Shown one piece after another: positions 7,101-13,334 of a DNA stretch of 25,281 nucleotides (the first letter of the stretch is position 1; every line of letters starts with the position of its first letter). Position numbers and translations under genes: made by a program. Location: the IMG/VR virus record IMGVR_UViG_3300045950_000075, positions 1-25,281 of that record, one strand, 5' to 3'. The stretch is from a virus. The notes beneath the pieces are model-generated. The model had not been told where the DNA came from, searched no databases, and worked only from the letters and a program-made list of their open reading frames with translations.

Positions 7101-9227
7101 ATGGCTGTCACTTTTACCCAAGAAATTGACGACCTGGTATCGGCAACGCTGCCAACGTATATGCCGGTCGTCGTGGATCAAGTGTTTAAGAGTATTCCGT
7201 TGACGATTCGCCTTAACTAACGATGGGGCGAGTAAAACTGGGTGAATTGCCAAGGACACCTTATTGGCGAATTGTTGATAAGGCAACTTGCAGCCAAGTT
7301 GGAAGTTATGCGGAAGAACAAGATTTGCACGGTATGTGGTGAGGAAAAGCCGCTTTCGGAATTTTCCTTTACTACGAGCATCAGACAGTGGGATTCTTGG
7401 TGTTTCCCGTGCAAAAGACGATATGCCGCCTCATATAGGGACCGGATCAAAAAAGACCCGGCACTACAGGCAAAACGCAAGGCCGTTCTCCAAGAGTGGT
7501 ATCGGAAGCTTCGTTCTGATTCTGTGCGATGGGCGAAGCACTTAGCTGAGCAACGGGAAAGACGGAAGGCGAAGTGGCGTGATGATCCTGACTATAGGAG
7601 ATCTGTCAAGAGCAAGAATAACCGTGCCCGTCTCAGGCGTATGCAGAACCCGATTGCTCATGCCAGTTATCTGGAGAAAACAAGAGCAAAGACCAGGGAG
7701 ATGAAGAGTATTGTGTTTCAGTCCTATGGGAATCGGTGTTCTTGTTGTGGAGAGAGTGAACAAAGCTTCCTAGTGATTGACCACGTTAATGGAGGTGGAG
7801 CGGTTCATAGAAAGGCAAAGAGGATAGGTGTTGCGTTTTATCGTCTCGTCATTAAGGAAGGGTTCCCGGATACGTACAGAATTTTGTGCTGTAACTGTAA
7901 CTGGGGGCGTTTCGTTAATGGTGGTACTTGTCCACATCAACTTCCAAAAGGTTCAGAGACCATCTCTTCGGAGAGTACACCTGAAGCGATTGCAGGTGGA
8001 AGCGCCCAGCCCCGCTACTGTCCGTGGCGGGAGATGACATGGCCCACTCTGCATGGTGACATGCAGCAGCCTACTATTCACTAGGCGGGTATAGGGTAGC
8101 GACCTATGCTGAATATCTCAGGTATCGAGAAAGAGAACATCAAGCTAGAGGGCGGATCGGAGATTCGTCAGCCTTTCGTGTTCGACAAGTTACCGACCGG
8201 CTGGTACGGAGGTCAGGATACGCACGATGTTTCGCAGAAGGCCACACAGACCGCCATGCGGTTTGACTGGAAATTTGCGTATGCGTCGGTGAATATCCCG
8301 ATAACCGAGTTACTGATGAACGCCGGGGCTGCTGCTGCATCGTCGTTGGTGACATCGAAGATGCAGACCGCTGAAGCCTCTATCCGCGAGATGATAGCGA
8401 CCTCGCTATTTTCGGACGGTACGGGAGCTGGCGGGAAAGAACTGATCGGGCTCAAGGCTGCGGTCAATGACACGGGCTCCTACGGCGGCATCGCTCGCAC
8501 TTCGACAGAAGGCGCGGTGCTCAAGTCGTTTGTCGATGCCACGGGAGGCCCGGCAACGCTGGATCTCTTCCAGAAAGCATATGGACAAGCGACAGTGATG
8601 CCGGAAGCGCCTGACTTGATCGTTACGACCCAAACAGTCTTCGACCGCATATGGGCGCAAGCTCAGAGTGCCCAACGGTTCACCACTGCCCCTGGCATGT
8701 TGGGCGAAGTCGGATTCTCGTCGATTCGCTTCAACCGGGCCGACATTGTGGTAGACCAGAGCTGCCCTAGCGGCGAAGCCTATTTCCTTAATTCTAAATG
8801 GATCAAGATGGTGTTTCACCCGCAACGGCAGTTTGAAGTGGAGGGGCCATACCAAACTGCACAACAGGACGTAAACTTGAGCGTCCCTATCTAAGTAGGC
8901 TCACAAGGTTGAGAGAGGTAGAAAATAATGCTGGCAAAGTCGGGGGAACTCCGATGCCCGGTTTGCAAGAATGCGGAAGGACAATCCCGAACCAAGCAGT
9001 CTCGTCTGTACGAGATAGGCGTGTGTAGAGAGCAGATGCCAGCCGCGAAAGCGAAGGTGTGCTCCGATCTGTATGGGAACATACAGAGGACGGCAGAAAT
9101 GACCGTTCTTGCCATGTCGTATGTGATATGGTAGATAACAGCATGAAAAGTGTGGAAGGTCTACGTTGCGATGGCCTTCATTGTCCAAGCGCCCCGTCTA
9201 TGCAGTAGATTGACGGGCTTAACCTAA
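7101..9227 (+). CDS. Major capsid protein, three exons split by two group I introns
   Basis: The main coat protein, read as exon 1 7101-7214, exon 2 8100-8890 and exon 3 9155-9227 (or 9146-9227), giving 325 (or 328) residues. Exon 1 alone would stop after 39 codons and lacks most of the fold. Exon 2 has no credible start of its own and is preceded by an in-frame stop. Joining at the predicted group I splice sites restores one frame through TIRL-RPMLNISG and, at the second junction, NLSVP followed by (I)KV..YVAMAF. The body resembles HK97-fold coat proteins: an N-terminal arm, then RMFDWKF-like core strands and Ala-rich helix, and a C-terminal strand region (VVDQSCPSGEAYFLNSKWIKM). The exon 3 tail (APRLCSRLTGLT) is typical in length and character for a coat protein end. 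It is preceded by a strong Shine-Dalgarno site. The first junction is well determined; the second has two in-frame options. Confidence 0.85.
7215..8099 (+). ncRNA. Group I intron 1 in the capsid gene, carrying an HNH ORF
   Basis: This is a self-splicing intron inserted between codons. P1 is visible: exon bases 7206-7214 pair along their whole length with 7225-7233 (AUUCGCCUU with GGGGCGAGU), ending in the required U-G pair at the splice site. P3 is 7240-7244 (GGGUG) with 7978-7982 (CACCU). P4 is 7247-7251 (UUGCC) with 7282-7286 (GGCAA). A 9-bp stem, 7299-7307 with 7939-7947 (UUGGAAGUU/AACUUCCAA), extends P6 and loops out the endonuclease frame. P7 begins at 7959-7963 (ACCAU); its partner is 8053-8057 or 8039-8042. 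A CUC-UUCG-GAG hairpin after P7 fits the P7.1 of subgroup IA. The last base is G (8099). Splicing keeps the coat frame open. Confidence 0.85.
7308..8084 (+). CDS. HNH homing endonuclease encoded in intron 1
   Basis: A 258-residue HNH-type nuclease that should cut intron-less capsid genes to spread the intron. Two N-terminal Cys pairs (CTVC at 7-10 and CFPC) suggest a zinc ribbon. A long basic helix (RERRKAKWRDD onward) follows. The catalytic module contains CSCCGE, IDHVNGGG and ILCCNCN, the HNH/endonuclease VII-like arrangement with zinc-binding Cys pairs, and ends in GTCPH. The ATG directly follows the 5' strand of the P6 stem. A GGAAG site lies 2 bases upstream of it, inside that stem, so folding may limit translation. 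The related protein at 18596-19162 ends soon after the same CPH motif, but this one runs about 45 residues further, through ribozyme core sequence. That tail is probably not needed for cutting. Confidence 0.85.
   Translation: MRKNKICTVCGEEKPLSEFSFTTSIRQWDSWCFPCKRRYAASYRDRIKKDPALQAKRKAVLQEWYRKLRSDSVRWAKHLAEQRERRKAKWRDDPDYRRSVKSKNNRARLRRMQNPIAHASYLEKTRAKTREMKSIVFQSYGNRCSCCGESEQSFLVIDHVNGGGAVHRKAKRIGVAFYRLVIKEGFPDTYRILCCNCNWGRFVNGGTCPHQLPKGSETISSESTPEAIAGGSAQPRYCPWREMTWPTLHGDMQQPTIH
8891..9154 (+). ncRNA. Group I intron 2 in the capsid gene, no endonuclease ORF
   Basis: A compact ribozyme of about 260 nt. Exon bases 8886-8890 (CCUAU) pair with 8895-8899 (GUAGG), with the splice-site U-G pair. 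P3 is 8930-8936 (GCUGGCA) with 9037-9043 (UGCCAGC). P4 is 8940-8944 (UCGGG) with 8986-8990 (CCCGA). P5 is UCCG/CGGA (8950-8953 with 8974-8977). The joining segments GGAAC and GGACAAU match those of phage T4 td. P7 is 9030-9034 (GAGCA) with 9060-9064 (UGCUC). P8 is CGC-GAAA-GCG (9044-9053). P9 is CUGUAUG/CAUACAG with a GGAA tetraloop (9069-9086). The elements occur in the canonical order. The 3' end is G9154 or G9145; both keep the coat frame, and the first gives VP-MKVYV. Confidence 0.88.
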
Positions 9228-9233
9228 AAAAGT

Positions 9234-9268
9234 AGCGTTGGAAGATACTCGTACTACCTTCCAACGCT
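9234..9268 (+). other. 11-bp perfect stem-loop after the capsid stop codon
   Basis: AGCGTTGGAAG (9234-9244) pairs perfectly with CTTCCAACGCT (9258-9268) around a 13-base loop. It starts 7 bases after the capsid stop. On the plus strand no T-run follows. On the minus strand the stem is followed by AC and six T residues, a proper intrinsic terminator for transcription coming from the right. For the plus strand it may protect the 3' end of capsid mRNA or cause partial termination. Confidence 0.6.
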
Positions 9269-9293
9269 TAGCCATACCGAAAGGAGGTTCGGG

Positions 9294-10199
9294 ATGACCA
9301 ATAACGAGAATATCTCTTTTATCTACGGCTTAAAAGACCCCGCGAGTGGTCTTATCCGCTACATAGGGCGGTCCAATTATCCAGAAGGTAGATTGGCTAC
9401 CCATATGAGTGAAGCGCGTAGAGGTGTTCGTGGGGAAAAATGCGACTGGATCAGGGCTCTCTTTGCCCAAGGTCTTCAGCCAGATCTGGTTGTACTTGAG
9501 AAGGTGGTTGGTAGTAACAGTGATGCTGAGGCTGCTGAAAAGAGGTGGTTTGATTTGTCCCGTCATATAGGGGCACTTTGTAAGTACAACAGAGGTGGTG
9601 GTGCTTTCCCTGGGAGTGGTCGTAAAACCGCCCCGCAGAGGTTTTGGGTTCGGGTGGATAAAAATGGTCCCTTTGCTCTGATTAAGGGAAAGAGAAGCCG
9701 CTGTTGGTTGTGGACTGGAGCAAAGAATAAAGCTGGGTACGGCGTCTTTAACATTCGGCCACGACGGTCAGGAGATTCAGGGTCTATGCAAGCCCACCAT
9801 TGGTCTTATGCACAGGTGTTTGGCTCTATTCCTGAAGGTTTTGAGTCCGACCATCTTTGTTGCAATCCGTCGTGTGTTCGCCCTGGTCACATTGAAGTGG
9901 TTTCGCATGTTGAGAACCTGAAACGTCGAAGGCTCGGTCCTAGAACACACTGTAAGCAGGGCCATGAATTTACTGAGAGGAATACCTATCGGCATCCTGT
10001 CACTAGGAAGTCATATTGTCGTGTGTGTTCCTTAGCTGCGAGCCATGCTTCAAAACGGAGGCGATGGCAAGAGGTAATGCAACGGGCCTCAGATTACAGG
10101 AAGAGAAAGATGGCTACGCAAGAAGGTCTTGAGGTCATAAGAAGGCGGGGGAGGGAATACGCTGCACGTTGGCGCGAAAAACAGAAAGCGTCTACTTAA
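9294..10199 (+). CDS. Free-standing GIY-YIG plus HNH endonuclease
   Basis: A 301-residue protein with two nuclease modules. Residues 8-100 form a GIY-YIG domain: FIYGL (9-13), RYIGRS (22-27), a Glu in VVLEKV (69), a second Glu in AEKRW (82) and an Asn-Arg-Gly-Gly-Gly end. Residues 136-210 form an HNH_3-type domain: CWLWTGAKNKAGYG, AHHWSY, SDHLCCNPSCVRPGHIE and HVENLKR. After it come a CxxxH and CxxC zinc finger (220-245) and a basic helical tail likely to bind DNA. The ATG follows a near-perfect AAAGGAGGT site (9280-9288). It lies just after exon 3 of the capsid gene and is not within an intron that can be seen. It is probably a homing endonuclease, perhaps cutting intron-less capsid alleles. 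Confidence 0.85.
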   Translation: MTNNENISFIYGLKDPASGLIRYIGRSNYPEGRLATHMSEARRGVRGEKCDWIRALFAQGLQPDLVVLEKVVGSNSDAEAAEKRWFDLSRHIGALCKYNRGGGAFPGSGRKTAPQRFWVRVDKNGPFALIKGKRSRCWLWTGAKNKAGYGVFNIRPRRSGDSGSMQAHHWSYAQVFGSIPEGFESDHLCCNPSCVRPGHIEVVSHVENLKRRRLGPRTHCKQGHEFTERNTYRHPVTRKSYCRVCSLAASHASKRRRWQEVMQRASDYRKRKMATQEGLEVIRRRGREYAARWREKQKAST

Positions 10200-10253
10200 A
10201 TCTGACTAGACAGCCCCAAAAGACCTGAAGTGGGGATACGGGAACCCCTAGCG

Positions 10254-10292
10254 ACAGCCGGTTATGGTTCGCCCTGACCGGCTGTTTGTGTG
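10254..10292 (+). terminator. Rho-independent terminator after the endonuclease gene
   Basis: A perfect 9-bp stem ACAGCCGGT/ACCGGCTGT (10254-10262 with 10277-10285) with a 14-base loop, followed by a T-rich tract interrupted by G (TTGTGTGTGT). The long GC stem makes termination likely though the tail is imperfect. It may be the original terminator of the capsid gene, now separated from it by the endonuclease insertion. The stretch 10200-10253 just before it shows no coding feature. Confidence 0.75.
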
Positions 10293-10305
10293 TGTAGGGG
10301 GTACG

Positions 10306-10431
10306 ATGTCGAAACGGCGGAAGAAATTGACCCGTGGATTTGCCCGGCGGAAGCAAGAGCAGACAGCACGAGAGAAGCTGGTTGCTGCGTTCACGCAAGG
10401 GCACGGCGCTGCTTCGGCTGAGAAAAAATAG
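10306..10431 (+). CDS. Very basic mini-protein (41 aa)
   Basis: A 41-codon frame starting at ATG 10306, preceded by TAGGGGGTACG. The first 20 residues are strongly basic (KRRKKLTRGFARRKQEQ) and then become Ala-rich helical, ending in EKK. It lies between the terminator and the next gene, which starts 3 bases after its stop. No family was recognised. The charge suggests nucleic-acid binding. Confidence 0.55.
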   Translation: MSKRRKKLTRGFARRKQEQTAREKLVAAFTQGHGAASAEKK

Positions 10432-10434
10432 CGT

Positions 10435-10890
10435 ATGCCATTCTCTGACAAAACGATCACCTCACTCCTAGGAATGCTGGCAGATGCAGGGACAGCGGGG
10501 AGTCAGGGGAGTGCCAGTTCCATTTACCCGCCAGGCACGCCGCCGATGCAGTTACCGCCAGCCAGTCCATTAGGAGGACCGTGGGATTTCTCCTCTCCAC
10601 GGGAGATTCGCGCACTGATCCGTCAGCTAGGGCGGAATCCTGTCCTGGATTTCTTGTCCCGGATGGAAGGGGGCGTTGATTTTAACTTGCCGACCTCTCC
10701 ATTAGGAGGAGAACGGGGGACGGTATTTCCGCACCTACGGTTTCCCCTTGGGCGGTCACTGACGTTGTTCGGTGGTCCTCGCTTTACCCTTCCTCCACCA
10801 TCAGGAGGATCGCTGACAGATGTGCTGCGGTTCTTTAGTGGAGGCAGCCCATTTGTGGGAGGAGAAATTGGAGTAGAGGGACGGTTCTAG
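10435..10890 (+). CDS. Low-complexity Pro/Gly/Ser-rich structural-type protein
   Basis: A 151-residue protein with an N-terminal helix and then Pro/Gly-rich segments. SPLGG recurs twice (about residues 44-48 and 84-88), with a further PPSGGS, so a loose repeat of about 40 residues may exist. No catalytic motif, signal peptide or strong membrane segment was seen. The start lies three bases after the previous stop, without a strong ribosome site, so coupled translation is likely. Function unknown; probably a minor virion or assembly protein by position. Confidence 0.55.
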   Translation: MPFSDKTITSLLGMLADAGTAGSQGSASSIYPPGTPPMQLPPASPLGGPWDFSSPREIRALIRQLGRNPVLDFLSRMEGGVDFNLPTSPLGGERGTVFPHLRFPLGRSLTLFGGPRFTLPPPSGGSLTDVLRFFSGGSPFVGGEIGVEGRF

Positions 10891-10892
10891 GT

Positions 10893-11060
10893 ATGGGACG
10901 AATCGTTTTTCAGCATGGGGATAAGACGGTCAGCACCTATCACTTTCCTTATACGCCACAAGGGTCACGAGGGATTGTGAGAGCAGAAAAAGTGGTACGG
11001 AAGCTGGCGTCTGCGGCCAAGTCGTCCGACCATCGGACGATAAGGAGTCGGAGAGGCTAG
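10893..11060 (+). CDS. Basic small protein (55 aa)
   Basis: A 55-codon frame starting two bases after the preceding stop and ending two bases before the next ATG, a tight fit that supports it. It starts with a short strand-like part (GRIVFQHGDKTVSTYHFPY) and ends with a basic helix and the tail HRTIRSRRG. No family was recognised. It is one of several basic mini-genes in this stretch. Confidence 0.55.
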   Translation: MGRIVFQHGDKTVSTYHFPYTPQGSRGIVRAEKVVRKLASAAKSSDHRTIRSRRG

Positions 11061-11062
11061 AC

Positions 11063-11410
11063 ATGGGATTAGTGCTTTTACCGGAAGAGGCAACACGGAG
11101 AAAGTCATTCTACGTGACGGGGGTTCGTAAATACTACACAACTGGGGCAGATCCTAAGCACCTGCCACCTTGGTTTGTGGCTGGACTTGCACTGAATGCA
11201 GCGAAGGCGCAGGGTTGTGATGAGATTGTAGTCAACCCTGAAGGAATGCGACCACGGCGATATGCAGTCAAGAAAGTCGAAGAGATCGTGCGGAGAAACC
11301 CCCAGCGGTTCAAGGGGCTTGTCCGCACGACCCCGTTATCACCCATTGAGAAGCTTGTGGCCAGGGCGCACTTGCGTACCGGCTCCGGGCTGCTGCAACT
11401 TGATTCCTGA
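11063..11410 (+). CDS. Unknown small protein
   Basis: A 115-residue mixed alpha/beta protein starting two bases after the previous stop, with GGAG sites upstream (11044-11053). Features are an aromatic segment (YVTGVRKYYTTGADPKHLPPWFVAG), a strand EIVVNPEG, and a basic helix AVKKVEEIVRRNPQRFKG. It looks like a folded, nucleic-acid-compatible protein, but no family was recognised. Its position between the capsid gene and a probable abundant structural gene suggests a head-completion or connector role, which is only inferred. Confidence 0.6.
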   Translation: MGLVLLPEEATRRKSFYVTGVRKYYTTGADPKHLPPWFVAGLALNAAKAQGCDEIVVNPEGMRPRRYAVKKVEEIVRRNPQRFKGLVRTTPLSPIEKLVARAHLRTGSGLLQLDS

Positions 11411-11445
11411 CCGCCGTTTACGGCGAGTACCCACTCACCCTATTT

Positions 11446-11463
11446 GTTCCCCTCACAGGGAAC
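11446..11463 (+). promoter_or_regulatory. Stem-loop just before a strong ribosome site
   Basis: GTTCCC (11446-11451) pairs with GGGAAC (11458-11463) and ends two bases before the AGGAGG site of the next gene (11465-11470). A smaller GCCG/CGGC hairpin precedes it. With no T-run, it more probably shapes the mRNA leader than ends transcription. Confidence 0.35.
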
Positions 11464-11478
11464 TAGGAGGATACTGTC

Positions 11479-12255
11479 ATGGCTGTTATGGTTCTGAATC
11501 TTGCGTCTCTTACCCCGGTTTCATCTCCCGATCTCAATTCCGACAAGTCCACACCAATCTACACCAAGGGAGGTCTTACCTTCATGCAGGACGCCTTTGG
11601 CCCTAAAATCTTTCGATACGGACATAACCGTTCAGGGTCAGTGCAGGCGCAAAGTGAGCTGGCCTCTCGGGTTGGTGATGCAAACGGCGTAAAGGCAGTG
11701 ACCGACATTACCTCTGGAACAACCTTGTCTGCCACTAAGGTTGGGGCCTGGACGGCTGACCTGGAGGTTGGTGCTCTATTCTATGTATTTGACAATGACG
11801 ACTCGGCTGGCGCTGCCCCCGAGGGTGAGGTGAGTATCGTTAAGTCAAACACTGCTGATAAGATCACGCTTGAAGACAGTATGCCCCTGACGGTTGCATT
11901 GGCAGCAAATGACGACGTGCGAACAATGGCAACTTATGGGGTTGACGACTCAGTGGACGGTGATTTTGCTTATGCCGTGTTTGGGGTTGTTGTTGGGCGC
12001 GACGGCATTTCCGATAAAAATTACGGGTTCTACCAGAGCTGGGGGGTCTGCCCTCGCGTACTCGTATTAGCCTCAAGTGCTTTGACCGTAGGAGAAGGAG
12101 TCGTTGCTGATGCAGCTCGCGTGGGCACCTCTGGGGCTGATGCGGCAACCTTGCATGTGGGTGTTGCTCTTATGGCCAAGTCTGCCGATATGGTATTGGA
12201 CATTGCGCCTATTCAGATGACGCTTGACTTCGTTGGCGTCTCCGCAGGGGCGTAA
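11479..12255 (+). CDS. Probable abundant structural protein (head decoration or tail)
   Basis: A 258-residue protein with a very strong TAGGAGGATA site, like that of the capsid gene, suggesting high expression. The first 50 residues contain PIYTKGGLTFMQDAFGPKIFRY. The rest is rich in Val, Thr, Ala, Gly and Asp with alternating strands (DLEVGALFYVFDNDDSAG, FAYAVFGVVVGRDGIS), as in beta-barrel virion proteins. No family was recognised, and no enzyme motif, signal peptide or membrane segment was found. It is followed by a hairpin and then another likely structural gene. Capsid decoration or a major tail-type protein are the leading options. Confidence 0.65.
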   Translation: MAVMVLNLASLTPVSSPDLNSDKSTPIYTKGGLTFMQDAFGPKIFRYGHNRSGSVQAQSELASRVGDANGVKAVTDITSGTTLSATKVGAWTADLEVGALFYVFDNDDSAGAAPEGEVSIVKSNTADKITLEDSMPLTVALAANDDVRTMATYGVDDSVDGDFAYAVFGVVVGRDGISDKNYGFYQSWGVCPRVLVLASSALTVGEGVVADAARVGTSGADAATLHVGVALMAKSADMVLDIAPIQMTLDFVGVSAGA

Positions 12256-12279
12256 GTTTCACTTTAGCTACCGTGAACA

Positions 12280-12297
12280 GGGCCGCTTCGGCGGCCC
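12280..12297 (+). other. GC-rich UUCG hairpin between structural genes
   Basis: GGGCCGC-TTCG-GCGGCCC is a 7-bp perfect GC stem capped by the extra-stable UUCG tetraloop. It sits in the 64-base gap after the 11479-12255 gene. There is no following T-run. Likely roles are mRNA end protection or partial termination, allowing different amounts of the two flanking proteins. Confidence 0.6.
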
Positions 12298-12319
12298 GCC
12301 ACTATTGGAGGATAATGTT

Positions 12320-12724
12320 ATGGGAGCCTTGACAATTACCATAAACCGCTATTTCACCCAGGGAAACCTGCGAGGAAGAGAGATCACCCTTTCCCCCAGT
12401 ACCAGCTATGCCGCTGGAGGGGAGACGTATACCGAGCAAGGGTTGGGGCTCTTTGAGATCGTCAACCTCCAGGTGTTCCCTGACGACGGATTGCAGCCGG
12501 AAGTGGACTACACTAACAAAAAGGTGAAGGTCATGCAGCCGGTGCAGATTGAACACAACGCTGCACCTGATGCGACGACTGTAAGACTTAAAGGAGCAGG
12601 AACGCCAACTGCCTTTGAACAGAACATCACGGCTGCTGCCAATGTCAACTTTCTTATGAAAGAAGCTATTGCCGCAGCAGACCACTCGGCAGCCAAGTTC
12701 CGGGGCATCGTCATCGGTTACTAG
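12320..12724 (+). CDS. Probable structural protein, beta-rich
   Basis: A 134-residue protein. The start is ATG 12320 because a GGAGGATA site (12307-12314) precedes it, and the upstream frame runs into the hairpin and previous gene. The sequence alternates short strands with polar loops (GALTITINRYFTQGN, LFEIVNLQVFPDDG, KKVKVMQPVQIEHNA, TTVRLKGAG) and ends KFRGIVIGY. This fits a small beta-sandwich virion protein encoded beside the larger structural gene. No family recognised. Confidence 0.65.
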   Translation: MGALTITINRYFTQGNLRGREITLSPSTSYAAGGETYTEQGLGLFEIVNLQVFPDDGLQPEVDYTNKKVKVMQPVQIEHNAAPDATTVRLKGAGTPTAFEQNITAAANVNFLMKEAIAAADHSAAKFRGIVIGY

Positions 12725-12734
12725 GAGCACACAT

Positions 12735-12956
12735 ATGGCACAGGATTCGGAAGCGAACATTCGTAGTCCGTCTACTCCGCAGGTTCTCCACTCCCCTGCA
12801 AACATTGACGCAGAACGCTACGAAATTGCAGAGAAGACCAGGGAACTGCGGGGGGAGATGCCAGCTCAGAGCAGAGAACGGGCGCGGTCGGAGGAATTTA
12901 TGATCTCAATGCCTGTCCGACCGATGCGGCCCAGGTCAGTACGGTCGAGGCGATAG
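12735..12956 (+). CDS. Small charged protein (73 aa)
   Basis: A 73-residue protein starting at ATG 12735 after CTAGGAGCAC. Its N-terminal half is polar and Pro/Ser-rich. The middle is a charged helix rich in Glu and Arg, and the last 15 residues are Arg/Pro/Met-rich (RPMRPRSVRSRR). Its stop lies two bases before the next small gene. Function unknown. Confidence 0.55.
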   Translation: MAQDSEANIRSPSTPQVLHSPANIDAERYEIAEKTRELRGEMPAQSRERARSEEFMISMPVRPMRPRSVRSRR

Positions 12957-12958
12957 AG

Positions 12959-13090
12959 ATGCCGAAGAACAAGCCGGGGGAGGCGCGTATTATGATTGCG
13001 CTTCCGTATCCCAGGGCAGTCAAAATTCGTCAGGCACGAGAGCGGGCGCGAGAGAAGACAACCCGAAGAATCCGAGTCAGAGAGCGATAG
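12959..13090 (+). CDS. Arginine-rich mini-protein (43 aa)
   Basis: A 43-codon frame from ATG 12959 to TAG 13088-13090. The last 25 residues are a strongly basic amphipathic helix (IRQARERARE, then TTRRIRVRER). It fits exactly between neighbours, with 2 and 3 bases of spacing, which is the best support for it. RNA or DNA binding is likely from charge alone. Confidence 0.5.
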   Translation: MPKNKPGEARIMIALPYPRAVKIRQARERAREKTTRRIRVRER

Positions 13091-13093
13091 GCG

Positions 13094-13324
13094 ATGCCAG
13101 ATTTTGTTCCTCTCCTCTGGCCGTGGCATACGCTGCCGCACTCGTACCAAGCTCAGGATATTCAGGCAGCGTTACAGGGAGCCTCTCTCTTTCCTGCTCT
13201 CGCAACCAATGTCCTGCGGCAAATGGCAAGGGGTGGAGCAAATCCAGAAGCACTCAGGTCAGGATTTGCTGCCTACATGAAGGCGAATTTCCCTCGTTTC
13301 GCCAGAGGGAATCTTAGTCCCTGA
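13094..13324 (+). CDS. Small unknown protein (76 aa)
   Basis: A 76-residue protein beginning three bases after the previous stop, without a strong ribosome site of its own. It starts with an aromatic and proline-rich segment (DFVPLLWPWHTLPHSY) and continues with two helices (QDIQAALQGASLFPALATNVLRQM and PEALRSGFAAYMKANFPRF). It looks folded, but no family was recognised. Confidence 0.5.
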   Translation: MPDFVPLLWPWHTLPHSYQAQDIQAALQGASLFPALATNVLRQMARGGANPEALRSGFAAYMKANFPRFARGNLSP

Positions 13325-13334
13325 GCGAGGTATT

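Noticed and set aside
7242-7307. Longer version of the intron 1 HNH protein starting at 7242
   Set aside because: The extra residues are read from P3-P6 of the intron. ATG 7308 follows the P6 stem and begins with the expected Cys-pair motif.
8928-9134. 68-codon frame with a CPVC pair after the capsid gene
   Set aside because: It lies entirely inside group I intron 2 and is explained by the paired elements P3, P4, P5, P7, P8 and P9. The CPVC and downstream residues come from ribozyme core sequence.
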